Shown here: positions 1 to 7,462 of the stretch, in pieces
How the letters are laid out: each line of letters begins with the position of its first letter
Position numbering within the stretch: position 1 is the first letter of the stretch
Assembly (NCBI GenBank): GCA_002482535.1
Contig: DLGE01000001.1
Location: 717,513 to 781,512 of the forward strand
Origin: Peptococcaceae bacterium UBA7702
GTDB lineage: Bacteria; Bacillota; Dehalobacteriia; UBA7702
DNA: 64,000 nucleotides
Direction: 5' to 3'
Notes under the pieces: model-generated
The model's input: only the letters and a program-made list of their open reading frames with translations
What the model was told of the DNA's origin: nothing
Databases searched by the model: none
Translations under genes and position numbers: made by a program

Positions 1-8
1 CATTTTGT

Positions 9-227
9 ATGAGCAAGCAAGGAAACGAAACGCATATCTGTAAGGAGCACTTAGGTGCGGGATGCCGATGCACCGTTTGCGGGAATATCTGCCACGATTA
101 TCACAACGACGATGACGGTACATTTGCTGCCTCTGGCAAGGTTGTGACAGCGCGGTGCACGCGGTGCGGGGATGAGGAACATTATTATGCCGATACCGGC
201 GTGGTGATCGACCACTACCAAGGCTGA
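9..227 (+). CDS. Small Cys-rich zinc-ribbon-like protein, unknown function
   Basis: A 72-residue soluble protein whose main visible feature is metal-ligand spacing: a G-C-x-C-x-x-C-G knuckle near residues 18-25 and a second C-x-x-C pair (CTRC) near residue 50, with several His between them. The same G-C-x-C-x-x-C-G knuckle is in the next gene (301-573), so the two are probably related. There is no signal peptide or membrane segment. The ATG lies only 8 bases into the window, so its upstream signals cannot be judged. It is the first of about ten rightward genes in the mobile-element cargo region. Binding of zinc is inferred from the cysteines; no role is known to me. Confidence 0.6.
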   Translation: MSKQGNETHICKEHLGAGCRCTVCGNICHDYHNDDDGTFAASGKVVTARCTRCGDEEHYYADTGVVIDHYQG

Positions 228-300
228 TCCTATGAGCATGGATGAGGTATTTTAGACCCATTCATCCTATCCACGGATCAAATGAGAGGGGGATCTCAAA

Positions 301-573
301 ATGAAGCTGGCATTCTTATTCGGGCACCACTGGAAGGGCTGCGTCTGCCGCCGCTGCGGCACAAAGGCTCATGAGTACAGTGATCGCCACAAGTGGGAAT
401 ATCTTGGAACTGAAGAGATGGGATGCTCACTCTCATCGTCGCGTGGAAACGGGCAGTATCTTGACTCATGCTATGGTGCGGATTGCCAATTCTGCGATGC
501 GAACAACCGGGTGAATTACATCTATATTTGTCAGACATGCGGCATGAAAAAAACCACTTCTTTTATGTTATAA
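301..573 (+). CDS. Small Cys-rich zinc-ribbon-like protein, unknown function
   Basis: A 90-residue protein preceded by a strong AGAGGGGG ribosome site. It opens with a short hydrophobic stretch and the motif GHHWKGC, then a C-x-C-x-x-C-G knuckle (residues 14-19). Further Cys pairs follow near residues 62-65 (CQFC) and 77-80 (CQTC), which could complete one or two zinc sites. The knuckle resembles that of the upstream 72-residue protein, and the opening resembles the GHDWDSW opening of the HEAT protein at 1940. This suggests a family of small zinc/HEAT modules in this island. The function is unknown. Confidence 0.65.
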   Translation: MKLAFLFGHHWKGCVCRRCGTKAHEYSDRHKWEYLGTEEMGCSLSSSRGNGQYLDSCYGADCQFCDANNRVNYIYICQTCGMKKTTSFML

Positions 574-589
574 CGTCAGGAGTGAAATC

Positions 590-1012
590 ATGGATAAACT
601 TTACGCGATGTTGCGGCAGGCCGAAGAGACAGAGGCTCTGGCGCGAAAGCTGACGGAAGAAGCCGATTTAGCCTTGCTGGACGCTCCTGCTTCTGAAATC
701 AGAGAGTGCTCCGACCAATCTGACGCTATGTCTTTATTTGAAAAAGCTTGGGAGCTGTATCAGCAGGTGGAAACACAAGTAAGGATGCAACTGGATGATA
801 TGGACAGCGAGGAAAGCAACCTTTTACTTGCACAGACCTTGTTGGACATTCATATTCATCCGAATTCGGGCCTGAAACGGGATACCCCCGCACTTTGGGA
901 ATCTCAGTATCTCTGGCTCAAGCTGTATTTCCAAACCCGGAATGAGGCGTATCTGGAAAAAGCGAAGCTTTGTGAGGGGATACGAAATGCCCACGTAGAA
1001 AAAATTGTATAG
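590..1012 (+). CDS. Hypothetical helical protein
   Basis: A 140-residue, mostly charged, alpha-helical-looking protein with an AGGAG ribosome site 8 bases before the ATG. It has no signal peptide, cysteine motif or recognisable enzyme motif. The Glu/Leu-rich composition and a pattern like tetratricopeptide helices (residues 45-75 and 95-130) could mean a helical-repeat scaffold, but this is weak. It sits 16 bases after the preceding zinc-ribbon gene and 11 bases before the lipoprotein gene, so the three are probably co-transcribed. Confidence 0.6.
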   Translation: MDKLYAMLRQAEETEALARKLTEEADLALLDAPASEIRECSDQSDAMSLFEKAWELYQQVETQVRMQLDDMDSEESNLLLAQTLLDIHIHPNSGLKRDTPALWESQYLWLKLYFQTRNEAYLEKAKLCEGIRNAHVEKIV

Positions 1013-1023
1013 GAGGATAACCG

Positions 1024-1863
1024 ATGAAACGACTGCTTTTTGCCGGATTGATATTTACCCTATGCCTGTCGCTGTGTTCATGCGGTTCAACAGGCGAAAG
1101 TTCTGATCAGGCTTCAGATGCTGGCCGTTCAGCAGATACCCTTAAGAACGAACCAACTGCGTCGGTAACGGGACAGCCCGCGCAACCGAGCGCAGCCTCA
1201 CAGACCGAAGAATCAAATCCCGGCGTTTCGTTCCCCTTTGAAGACGATGAAGGGCGCACACGCTACCGTTTGGTGATAAACGGCACAGAGGTCGAGACGG
1301 AAAACTACCCCTTCACACTCCCGGATGAGCCAGACGGCGGCTATTATCCGATTGAGGACGTGCTGCACTGTTTTGGCGTGGCTTGCCTGACAAATGAAGA
1401 TAAGAGCGCCTGTGCGACGGTAATTAACAATGCTCTCATTCAGGTATTCGCAGATTCGCCTACGCTGACCTACGGAAGCAAGACAATTTCTGCCGTGGAC
1501 ACCAAGGTTGTTCCTGTTGTGGTTGACGGAGCATTATATGTCCCCAGTTTCTTCCTAATGCAGCTTTCAGACAGCAGTATTGTGGATTTCAGCGATGACC
1601 GAAGCGCGGTAACCCTGGATACTGATATCGTCGTGGATGCATCAATATCGGGGCTTGTCGGCGTAGACGTCAGCGTGCTTGAACAAGGCGGCTCCGGTCA
1701 GGTAATAACCGAAGGAGAACACCGTTGCTCGAAGTGCGGCGGAGCCGGTGGATATAACGAGCAGTATTTTGATCAGGTTATGGTCAATGGACGGTGGCAG
1801 CAAATACCCAAGAGCCGTTGGACACATTGCCCGGTTTGCGGCGGCAGTGGCACGGTGAACTGA
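1024..1863 (+). CDS. Lipoprotein with copper-amine-oxidase-N-like domain and C-terminal CxxCxGxG motifs
   Basis: This 279-residue exported protein starts with a lipoprotein signal ending in LCSCGS, so the mature protein would be lipid-anchored on the outer face of the membrane. A Ser/Thr/Pro-rich linker (about residues 25-75) leads to a beta-rich domain (about 80-205) resembling the copper-amine-oxidase N-terminal fold common in Bacillota surface proteins. The last 45 residues carry CSKCGGAGG and CPVCGGSGT, the CxxCxGxG pattern of DnaJ-type zinc fingers, which is unusual on an exported lipoprotein. AGGAGG precedes the ATG. Neighbours also carry zinc-ribbon motifs. The role is unknown. Confidence 0.7.
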   Translation: MKRLLFAGLIFTLCLSLCSCGSTGESSDQASDAGRSADTLKNEPTASVTGQPAQPSAASQTEESNPGVSFPFEDDEGRTRYRLVINGTEVETENYPFTLPDEPDGGYYPIEDVLHCFGVACLTNEDKSACATVINNALIQVFADSPTLTYGSKTISAVDTKVVPVVVDGALYVPSFFLMQLSDSSIVDFSDDRSAVTLDTDIVVDASISGLVGVDVSVLEQGGSGQVITEGEHRCSKCGGAGGYNEQYFDQVMVNGRWQQIPKSRWTHCPVCGGSGTVN

Positions 1864-1939
1864 TCAGGGAGCGTTGTGAAAGTTATCGGTATTCAAGGCG
1901 TCTATACGTTGAGCGGTGAACTATGGAAGGTGAATGCGT

Positions 1940-2392
1940 ATGTGGCAGTGTTTATTCAAAGGGCATGATTGGGATAGCTGGATTGAGGCGCATCAGCTTA
2001 AAATTGTGCAACGGACAAAAAGAGATATCCGGCTTTTTCGGTTATGGAAGAAAAGCCCCTATATCGAGGTGCGTATTGCGGCTGTTTATAAACTGAAAAA
2101 TCAGAAATTGCTTTCCCATATCGCTCAGACAGAACATGTAGACGAGCTACGCTATGAGGCCGTAAGAAAACTGACGGATAAAACCCTGCTTGCCAAAATC
2201 GCAATTGAGGATGAGAGCGATTATATTCGGTATGTCGCACATCGTAAGTATGCCTGCCGTAAGGAGGTCAATTTGTGGGACGCCTCCGAAATGGATGCGG
2301 ATGCGGAAAAGGTGCTCTCTGCGATTATCGAACGTAATGCCCATCTGCACTATCTCGCAACGGGTCAGAGAGCGGATGAGGAATGGTGGTGA
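1940..2392 (+). CDS. Small HEAT-repeat protein
   Basis: About 150 residues. An ATG at 1934 is possible too, but the one at 1940 sits better behind GGAAGG. The N-terminus (MWQCLFKGHDWDSW) matches the GHxW start of the small zinc protein at 301. Residues 45-105 form two or three short HEAT/armadillo-like helical repeats of the type LL-x-x-I-A followed by VR/IR-x-x-A. HEAT repeats usually mediate protein-protein contact. A second such gene lies at 4552. It has no catalytic motif and no export signal. Confidence 0.6.
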   Translation: MWQCLFKGHDWDSWIEAHQLKIVQRTKRDIRLFRLWKKSPYIEVRIAAVYKLKNQKLLSHIAQTEHVDELRYEAVRKLTDKTLLAKIAIEDESDYIRYVAHRKYACRKEVNLWDASEMDADAEKVLSAIIERNAHLHYLATGQRADEEWW

Positions 2393-2431
2393 ATCGCCGA
2401 CCGAATGGCGGAAGCCCCGGTGGTAAATACA

Positions 2432-3574
2432 ATGAGTACAATAAAAAAGATTTCAATTCGATGCGCCGTTTGTGGCATAGAGAGCAAACAGGCTATATTG
2501 ACCTCATACAGCCTGTTCGGTGAGCCTGACCTGGATTTTCGTCCAGCTCCGATGCTTCGCTGGGCGATGAAATATTGGTTGATGGAGTGTCCAAACTGCG
2601 GGTATGTGGCAAAAAATCTACGCAGATGGCCATGGGCAGCCAAGAAAACCTTACGCCAGATTTACAGCGGGCTGGATGCAAATCTGCCTTTTTCCGCACA
2701 TGCCTTTCATAAACAGGCGCTGTATTGCGAACATGTCCGGCACACTACCGGCGCGATGCGTGCCTATCTTTACGCGGCATGGGCCTGTGATGATGTGGAG
2801 GATGATATTCACGCTATGGCCATGCGGCTCAAATGCCTGGAACTGGCACAGAAAAAGCTGCACTGCTGCCGCCGCAGTAAATGGCGCAAGCACATGCAGC
2901 TCATTGCTGACCTGCTGCGCCGAACTCAGAATATGGCGGCCCTGCGCGCTATGGACACGAATGACCGTCGGCTTGATTATACGACGCGCGAGCTGCTGAT
3001 CTATCAAAAGGCTCTTGCGGAAAAACATGATTTTTCAGCGCATAACCGGGCCGAGATCGACTTGGAGCCATTTGATTATTTTAATGAAAGGAAGTCCAGT
3101 GACGGCCATGATCCGTCTTATGAACTTGAAGCAGATCTGGCACAGGCATTGTCCATGCATCCAGCGGACCGTACAGAAGCATTGGAAAGGCTTGATTGCC
3201 TGCGTCCACATGAACTGAATCTGCCGTACCATGCGTATGACGCAGTGCTGCAGCAGCATCGGGGCTTGCCTGTAAGCATAGATAATCCATATGATGTCGA
3301 GGACATTGCCAAGGTTGTAAACAGCGAGTTTCTCGATATGATGGAAACCTTTGTGGTGCCGCATAGCATGGTGCGTGAGCGGGTTACGCTTCAAAACAAA
3401 ACATGCATGGCAATACTGTATCAACTTTATACCAGTCCGTATCTTGAGCAAGAATGGAAGAATTATGCCAATGCGCAGGAACGCTTATACCTGATGCGTA
3501 TTGACGATTTATTTTCCGATGATAGCTATCTGGTCGGATTGATCGAACCGAGAACCCTTGATAAGCCCAAATAG
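2432..3574 (+). CDS. Zinc-ribbon protein of about 380 residues, DUF2225-like
   Basis: The frame is open from an ATG at 2405, but the ATG at 2432 has a better ribosome site (GGTGG 8 bases upstream) and places a cysteine pair (CAVC) near the N-terminus. A second pair (CPNC) follows about 45 residues later, and together they look like one zinc ribbon split by an insertion, as in DUF2225-type proteins. The rest (about residues 80-380) is helical and may be tetratricopeptide-like. It has no export signal or enzyme motif. It follows the HEAT gene by 39 bases and ends before a strong terminator at 3616, so it probably closes the first transcription unit of the cargo. Confidence 0.6.
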   Translation: MSTIKKISIRCAVCGIESKQAILTSYSLFGEPDLDFRPAPMLRWAMKYWLMECPNCGYVAKNLRRWPWAAKKTLRQIYSGLDANLPFSAHAFHKQALYCEHVRHTTGAMRAYLYAAWACDDVEDDIHAMAMRLKCLELAQKKLHCCRRSKWRKHMQLIADLLRRTQNMAALRAMDTNDRRLDYTTRELLIYQKALAEKHDFSAHNRAEIDLEPFDYFNERKSSDGHDPSYELEADLAQALSMHPADRTEALERLDCLRPHELNLPYHAYDAVLQQHRGLPVSIDNPYDVEDIAKVVNSEFLDMMETFVVPHSMVRERVTLQNKTCMAILYQLYTSPYLEQEWKNYANAQERLYLMRIDDLFSDDSYLVGLIEPRTLDKPK

Positions 3575-3615
3575 CCTTGCCGAATTCTCTGCGGTCTGCA
3601 TACTTCATTATATTG

Positions 3616-3652
3616 AAACGCCAAAGTGTAAATCCACGCTTTGGCGTTTTTT
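3616..3652 (+). terminator. Rho-independent terminator
   Basis: An 11-bp perfect stem (AAACGCCAAAG with CTTTGGCGTTT) and a 12-base loop are followed by a run of T. It separates the upstream zinc-ribbon/lipoprotein/HEAT unit from the metallophosphoesterase unit. Confidence 0.8.
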
Positions 3653-3730
3653 CATCTGAAAGTATTTTTCTCAGGTAAGATGAACATATCAAAACGATTA
3701 TTAAAAACTACTCATAAGGAGGAACGCCTC

Positions 3731-4537
3731 ATGATTTATCTTACAGGAGATATTCACGCTTCCTATGGTATGGAAAGGCTTTCGGATAAAGGCTTCCCCG
3801 AACAAAATGGGCTTACAAAATCCGATTACGTGATTATTTGCGGCGATTTTGGGTGTGTGTGGGATGGCGGCAAGCAAGATCAATACTGGCAGGATTGGTT
3901 ACAGGAGAAGCCCTTCACGACACTGTTTGTGGATGGCAACCATGAAAATTTTGACCTGTTAAACAGCTATCCCGTAAGTGAATGGAACGGCGGCAAAGTA
4001 CAGTTTATACGCCCTCATGTGATTCATTTGATGCGTGGGCAGATTTACAGCTTAGATGGGAAAAGCTTTTTTACGATGGGGGGAGCTGCCTGCCATGATA
4101 CATGGAATGGCGTCCTCGATATGGATGACCCTTCGTTCCCCGTTAAGTTTAATTATATGAAAAAGCGAAATATGTTCTTTCGCGTAAATCATCATTCCTG
4201 GTGGAAAGAAGAACTGCCTTCGCAATCAGAGATGGAGGAAGGTTATCAGAACCTTGCAAGGCACAATTTTACTGTGGACTATGTTGTCACCCACTGCCTG
4301 CCGGATAAATACCATTTGTCCTTTCGTAAAGGCGAATATACAGCCGACAACCTAACGCAATTTTTCACCTCACTCGACGAAAAAGTCACCTGTAAACAAT
4401 GGTTTTGCGGACACTATCACACAAACCGAATCATGGATAACAGGCACACCGTGCTTTATGAAGCGATCATCAGCGAGAGCCAATGGGATACCGCAAATAA
4501 GGCAAAACGAAAACAGATGCTAAAACAAATTTCTTAA
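3731..4537 (+). CDS. Metallophosphoesterase (calcineurin-like)
   Basis: The start at 3731 is chosen because AAGGAGG lies just before it and the protein then opens directly with the first metal motif, GDIHAS; the frame is open upstream to 3641. The 268-residue protein has the full calcineurin-like set: GDIH, GDFG, GNHE, a later VTHC histidine, and GHYH near the C-terminus. These bind two metals and hydrolyse phosphoesters. The substrate is unknown; candidates are phosphoprotein, nucleotide or RNA ends. It is followed 14 bases later by a HEAT-repeat gene, so the pair may be co-expressed, perhaps with the HEAT protein as partner. Confidence 0.85.
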   Translation: MIYLTGDIHASYGMERLSDKGFPEQNGLTKSDYVIICGDFGCVWDGGKQDQYWQDWLQEKPFTTLFVDGNHENFDLLNSYPVSEWNGGKVQFIRPHVIHLMRGQIYSLDGKSFFTMGGAACHDTWNGVLDMDDPSFPVKFNYMKKRNMFFRVNHHSWWKEELPSQSEMEEGYQNLARHNFTVDYVVTHCLPDKYHLSFRKGEYTADNLTQFFTSLDEKVTCKQWFCGHYHTNRIMDNRHTVLYEAIISESQWDTANKAKRKQMLKQIS

Positions 4538-4551
4538 AGGGGGACTGTGAT

Positions 4552-4866
4552 ATGACATACGCTAACTGGAGAAGCATGGACGATGCGGCCGCTATGCGGG
4601 GCGTGCACCCGGATATGACCAGAGAAGAGTTGATAGAGGTCGCTTATGGGGCGCGCTCCGGCGCTGCAAGGAGAATTGCGGTTGTATATCTTGATGATCC
4701 TGAAATCACGCGAGCCATTGCATTGGAAGATCGTGATCCTATGGTGCGGCGAGGTCTTGCCCGCAGATTGACAGATGCAGAATCGTTAGAGCGACTATTG
4801 GAGGATGAAGATTTCTCTGTCAGAAAAGCGGCGGCGGATACGCTTAAAAAGCTTCAGGAAAAATGA
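4552..4866 (+). CDS. Small HEAT-repeat protein
   Basis: A 104-residue protein preceded by AAAGGGGG. Residues 25-100 carry about three short HEAT repeats: an Ala/Arg helix, then ITRAIALED, VRRGLARRL and VRKAAADTL. These match the repeats of the protein at 1940. It has no export signal or catalytic motif. It directly follows the metallophosphoesterase gene. Confidence 0.7.
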   Translation: MTYANWRSMDDAAAMRGVHPDMTREELIEVAYGARSGAARRIAVVYLDDPEITRAIALEDRDPMVRRGLARRLTDAESLERLLEDEDFSVRKAAADTLKKLQEK

Positions 4867-4902
4867 ATTGCCAAGTTGTCTATTCACGCATTGGCAATTA
4901 TT
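4866..4902 (+). terminator. Hairpin, possible weak terminator
   Basis: AATTGCCAA pairs with TTGGCAATT across a 16-base loop, but the following bases are only partly T-rich. It directly abuts the stop of the HEAT gene and may end the phosphoesterase/HEAT transcript. Confidence 0.4.
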
Positions 4903-4963
4903 CGCCCGAACTTCTTGATACTACGGTATGGTATAGATACACAGCATACGGAGGAATCCATTT

Positions 4964-5479
4964 ATGAAGAAAACACTTATCGTATCCATTCTTTTTATCG
5001 CGATGATCAGTCTGTACGGTTGTTCAAACGCCTATGAAAGCGACGGCACTGTAACCGTAAAAAACGCAAAGGGAAATAAGGTTTCTTATCAGATAGCAGA
5101 AATCGGAACGAACAACGCAGGTAAGACATGTGTTTATATCCAGGGAACGAAAGCTGCGGACGGTAAAGAAACCTCCGTCTGCGCCTATGTAATGTCGGGT
5201 GTGGATTTTGATTGGGACATTTATGTTGGCGCATCAATTACTGTAGACGGCACGGTTTATGACGCACTCAGTACAACGCCATACCTGGCCACATTACCCG
5301 GAAATCTTGTTTGCTTTGAATACGATACGGATCAAACGCCGGATACAATCACGGTTTTTCATAGCGACAATCAGCAAGGCGGTGTTTCGGTTAATGTTGC
5401 CGAATTAGCGCTTGAACCTGTCCCTTACTGCCAGGGACTATCCACAGAAGTCAATTATGAACCAAACACGAGAGAGTAA
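4964..5479 (+). CDS. Putative lipoprotein, unknown function
   Basis: A 171-residue protein with a short Lys-Lys-Thr signal peptide and a lipobox ending LYGC at residue 20, so it is probably membrane-anchored and extracytoplasmic. The mature part (20-171) is beta-rich with no motif I recognise; it contains two extra Cys. AGGAGG precedes the ATG. The next gene starts 13 bases after its stop. It belongs to the mobile-element cargo. Confidence 0.6.
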   Translation: MKKTLIVSILFIAMISLYGCSNAYESDGTVTVKNAKGNKVSYQIAEIGTNNAGKTCVYIQGTKAADGKETSVCAYVMSGVDFDWDIYVGASITVDGTVYDALSTTPYLATLPGNLVCFEYDTDQTPDTITVFHSDNQQGGVSVNVAELALEPVPYCQGLSTEVNYEPNTRE

Positions 5480-5492
5480 AAAAGGTGATAAA

Positions 5493-5801
5493 ATGCTGAT
5501 TTCTAAAAATCAAAATGAAGAGTATGGTTATGTGCCCTCCAACCCAGTTTTGCTAAACGGCTATGCGGATATACGGCATTTCTTTGGAGGATTGCATACC
5601 GAAAAAGGTTGCGCGGTGACTTACAGGAGAATTGGATCGACGTTTGAGTCTCAAAGCAACCATATGATAGATGTCTTTGAAGTGTCGGGAGATGACGGCA
5701 ATAAGCTGCTGTATCTTGATGTTTATGGAAACGGCCAGTTCAAAGCCCCTAAAGGATATAAATTAGCACCTAAGATAAATCCGTCGAAAAAGGATCGGTG
5801 A
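5493..5801 (+). CDS. Hypothetical protein, about 102 residues
   Basis: The frame is open from 5412, but that would overlap the lipoprotein by 68 bases. The ATG at 5493 has AAAGGTGAT just upstream and is preferred. The product is soluble with mixed alpha/beta composition, no cysteine motif and no known domain. It is the last cargo gene before a gene-free stretch with several hairpins. Confidence 0.5.
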   Translation: MLISKNQNEEYGYVPSNPVLLNGYADIRHFFGGLHTEKGCAVTYRRIGSTFESQSNHMIDVFEVSGDDGNKLLYLDVYGNGQFKAPKGYKLAPKINPSKKDR

Positions 5802-5921
5802 TTTTCAAAGGTTCGCGCTCTATTGAAAGGCTGATTTTTACATTGTATAGATTCCTGAATTATTGCCTGACGCAGTGAAATAAACCGTCGTATGGGCGGC
5901 AAAGTAACAGCCCTTGATGTT

Positions 5922-5952
5922 GAACGGCGGTTGTAAAAAACCGCCGTTCTCT
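5922..5952 (+). other. Strong hairpin in a gene-free stretch
   Basis: GAACGGCGGTT pairs perfectly with AACCGCCGTTC over a 6-base loop. There is only a weak T-rich tail, so it may be a terminator or an RNA structure. The gene-free stretch 5802-6259 holds this and two more hairpins (6001 and 6146); I see no gene in it. Confidence 0.5.
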
Positions 5953-6000
5953 TTAAAGTTATGGGTGCGGATGGCGTAGTTAGTGCGCCCATTTTTAAGA

Positions 6001-6037
6001 ACACGGTGGTATAAGGAGGATACCACCGTGTATTTTT
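6001..6037 (+). other. Hairpin with a Shine-Dalgarno sequence in its loop, beside a 5-codon ORF
   Basis: A perfect 12-bp stem (6001-6012 with 6020-6031) holds AAGGAGG in its 7-base loop. The 3' arm ends in GTG, which opens a five-codon frame (Val/Met-Tyr-Phe-Cys-Pro, stop at 6043-6045), followed by T-rich sequence. It could be a plain terminator, or a structure in which ribosome access to the loop affects transcription. There is no larger gene directly behind it. Confidence 0.45.
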
Positions 6038-6145
6038 GTCCCTAACTGCCTTTATTCGTCAAAAAAAGCTATGCTTATGCATGGCAATATTGCGCGCATG
6101 AGTATGAACATACATATCATTCCGTAGGAAATATAATCGCATTAG

Positions 6146-6178
6146 CCCGGCTGACATCTGTCCAGCCGGGTCTTTTTG
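6146..6178 (+). terminator. Rho-independent terminator
   Basis: CCCGGCTG pairs with CAGCCGGG and is followed by TCTTTTTG. It lies between the cargo genes and the sigma-like regulator at 6260. Confidence 0.75.
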
Positions 6179-6259
6179 TTCTCGGCTCTGTCGGCTGCCG
6201 CTCCCCGCCGCCTCCGTTTCGGCTTCCAACATCCAAAACCGAAACGGAGGAAAAATCAA

Positions 6260-6682
6260 ATGACAACGATCAATCTTCGGGACTACTACCCGTATTATAC
6301 TGCCGACTACTTTATTGAGGTGTCGGACGAAGTTGCCGCTATGCTCTTGGCCCACGCGCGCTATGAAGCTGCGTATCAGCGTCGCAGATACTGGAATAAG
6401 GCTCATTACTCTCTCGACCGAGGCGATGGTATTGAGCATGATGCACTGTTCGTCTCTGTATCCCCCTGCGAAATATATGAACGCAAGGTTACATATGAAC
6501 AGCTTTATGCTGCTATCGCCAGTCTGCCGGACAAGCAGGCTAAACGCATCTATGCCCATTACTTTCTTGGTATGAGCAAAGGAGCGATAGCCAAGGCCGA
6601 GGGTGTCAACAAAAGCCAAATAACGCGCTCTATCCAGGCGGCATTAACCCGCATTGAAACATTTCTCAAAAAAGTACTCTAA
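6260..6682 (+). CDS. Sigma-70-like/ECF-type regulator of a mobile element
   Basis: The start at 6260 is set by CGGAGGAAAA just before it; the frame is open to 6176. The 140-residue protein has a C-terminal helix-turn-helix (about residues 90-135) of the sigma region 4 type: LPDKQAKRIYAHYFLGMS, then a recognition helix in GVNKSQITRSIQ. The first 60 residues are Tyr/Arg-rich. Small regulators of this kind are common in integrative elements of Bacillota just upstream of the integration genes, which fits its place before the recombinase. Whether it acts as a true sigma factor or only as a DNA-binding protein is not shown. Confidence 0.7.
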   Translation: MTTINLRDYYPYYTADYFIEVSDEVAAMLLAHARYEAAYQRRRYWNKAHYSLDRGDGIEHDALFVSVSPCEIYERKVTYEQLYAAIASLPDKQAKRIYAHYFLGMSKGAIAKAEGVNKSQITRSIQAALTRIETFLKKVL

Positions 6683-7262
6683 CAGAGCGCAACTTTTACT
6701 CTGAAATTCTCACGGCTAATGAGGGGACATGCTTCCCGCTTAAATGAACCTTGAAAACTTCATATACGGTGTTTCAGGTACATTCCCCGCGTGGCTGTAG
6801 AAGGCAAGCGAAAAAGGGCCGACGCAACGACGGCTATAAGCCCGAGCGATCAACGGAACCCTTAACCCCGGCTGTGGCAAGCCGGGCGCGATGACACACG
6901 CGGGAGATAATGATACTTCCTCACGGCCCCCTATGGACTTGGGGGGAGCCTCTGCGGTATGCGCTTGTCTGGCAAACGGCGGTACATGTGGAGCTATGAT
7001 GTGGCAAAGCTGGCCGCAGCCTGAGACATCCCTCTCTGCCGAGGGCGCGTGGCAAATACGGCAGAACATCGGCATCAGAGATCATGGGCTGACCTTTGTG
7101 TTTTACAAGGTCAGCCTATTCCTGTGGTGCCGGTGAAAATGCTATGATGCCGAGTTGCTGCCAACTCACAATATCCCCCTTTGTCGGGGGCAAATGCGAC
7201 AAACTTTTCATAAAGAAAATCACTGCTTATAATTTATATAAGCAATACACTTGGAGGTGATT
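6683..7262 (+). other. Gene-free GC-rich stretch with several hairpins
   Basis: I see no convincing gene here; the longest frame (6891-7136) has no ribosome site and a composition unlike the neighbours. The strand can fold into several GC-rich hairpins: CCGGCT with AGCCGG near 6870-6890, a C5/G5-based stem near 6930-6950, and CCCTC with GAGGG near 7030-7050. It ends in the strong hairpin at 7087. It could be a structured RNA, a transfer origin or a regulatory leader of the recombinase operon. Confidence 0.4.
7087..7116 (+). terminator. Hairpin, possible terminator
   Basis: A 10-bp stem (GGCTGACCTT with AAGGTCAGCC) and a 10-base loop, without a clear T run. It lies between the structured stretch and the recombinase operon. 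Confidence 0.45.
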
Positions 7263-7266
7263 GCGA

Positions 7267-7428
7267 ATGGAAAATATCAAAGGCATATCTGAGAATACAG
7301 CTAAGACTACTACACCTAATGAAAAATATGCAATGACGAAGGCATATCAGGATTTTATAAATGTACTTTCGCAGATTATCGAAAAGCATGGTGCAGAAGT
7401 TTTAGCTGAAATAAATTGTGCCAAGTAA
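7267..7428 (+). CDS. Small protein of 53 residues upstream of the recombinase
   Basis: A 53-codon frame with a near-ideal GGAGGTGA site six bases before the ATG. It ends 34 bases before the recombinase start. The sequence is hydrophilic at first (Thr-rich, residues 10-17) and amphipathic helical after that (residues 20-50). Its strong ribosome site and position suggest a real gene co-transcribed with the recombinase, perhaps an accessory or directionality factor; that role is a guess. Confidence 0.6.
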   Translation: MENIKGISENTAKTTTPNEKYAMTKAYQDFINVLSQIIEKHGAEVLAEINCAK

Positions 7429-7462
7429 AGATGTTTTCCAATAATTTATTGGAGGTATGGCT

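Noticed and set aside
6891..7136. An 81-residue open frame in the structured stretch
   Set aside because: No ribosome site and a composition explained by GC-rich hairpins.
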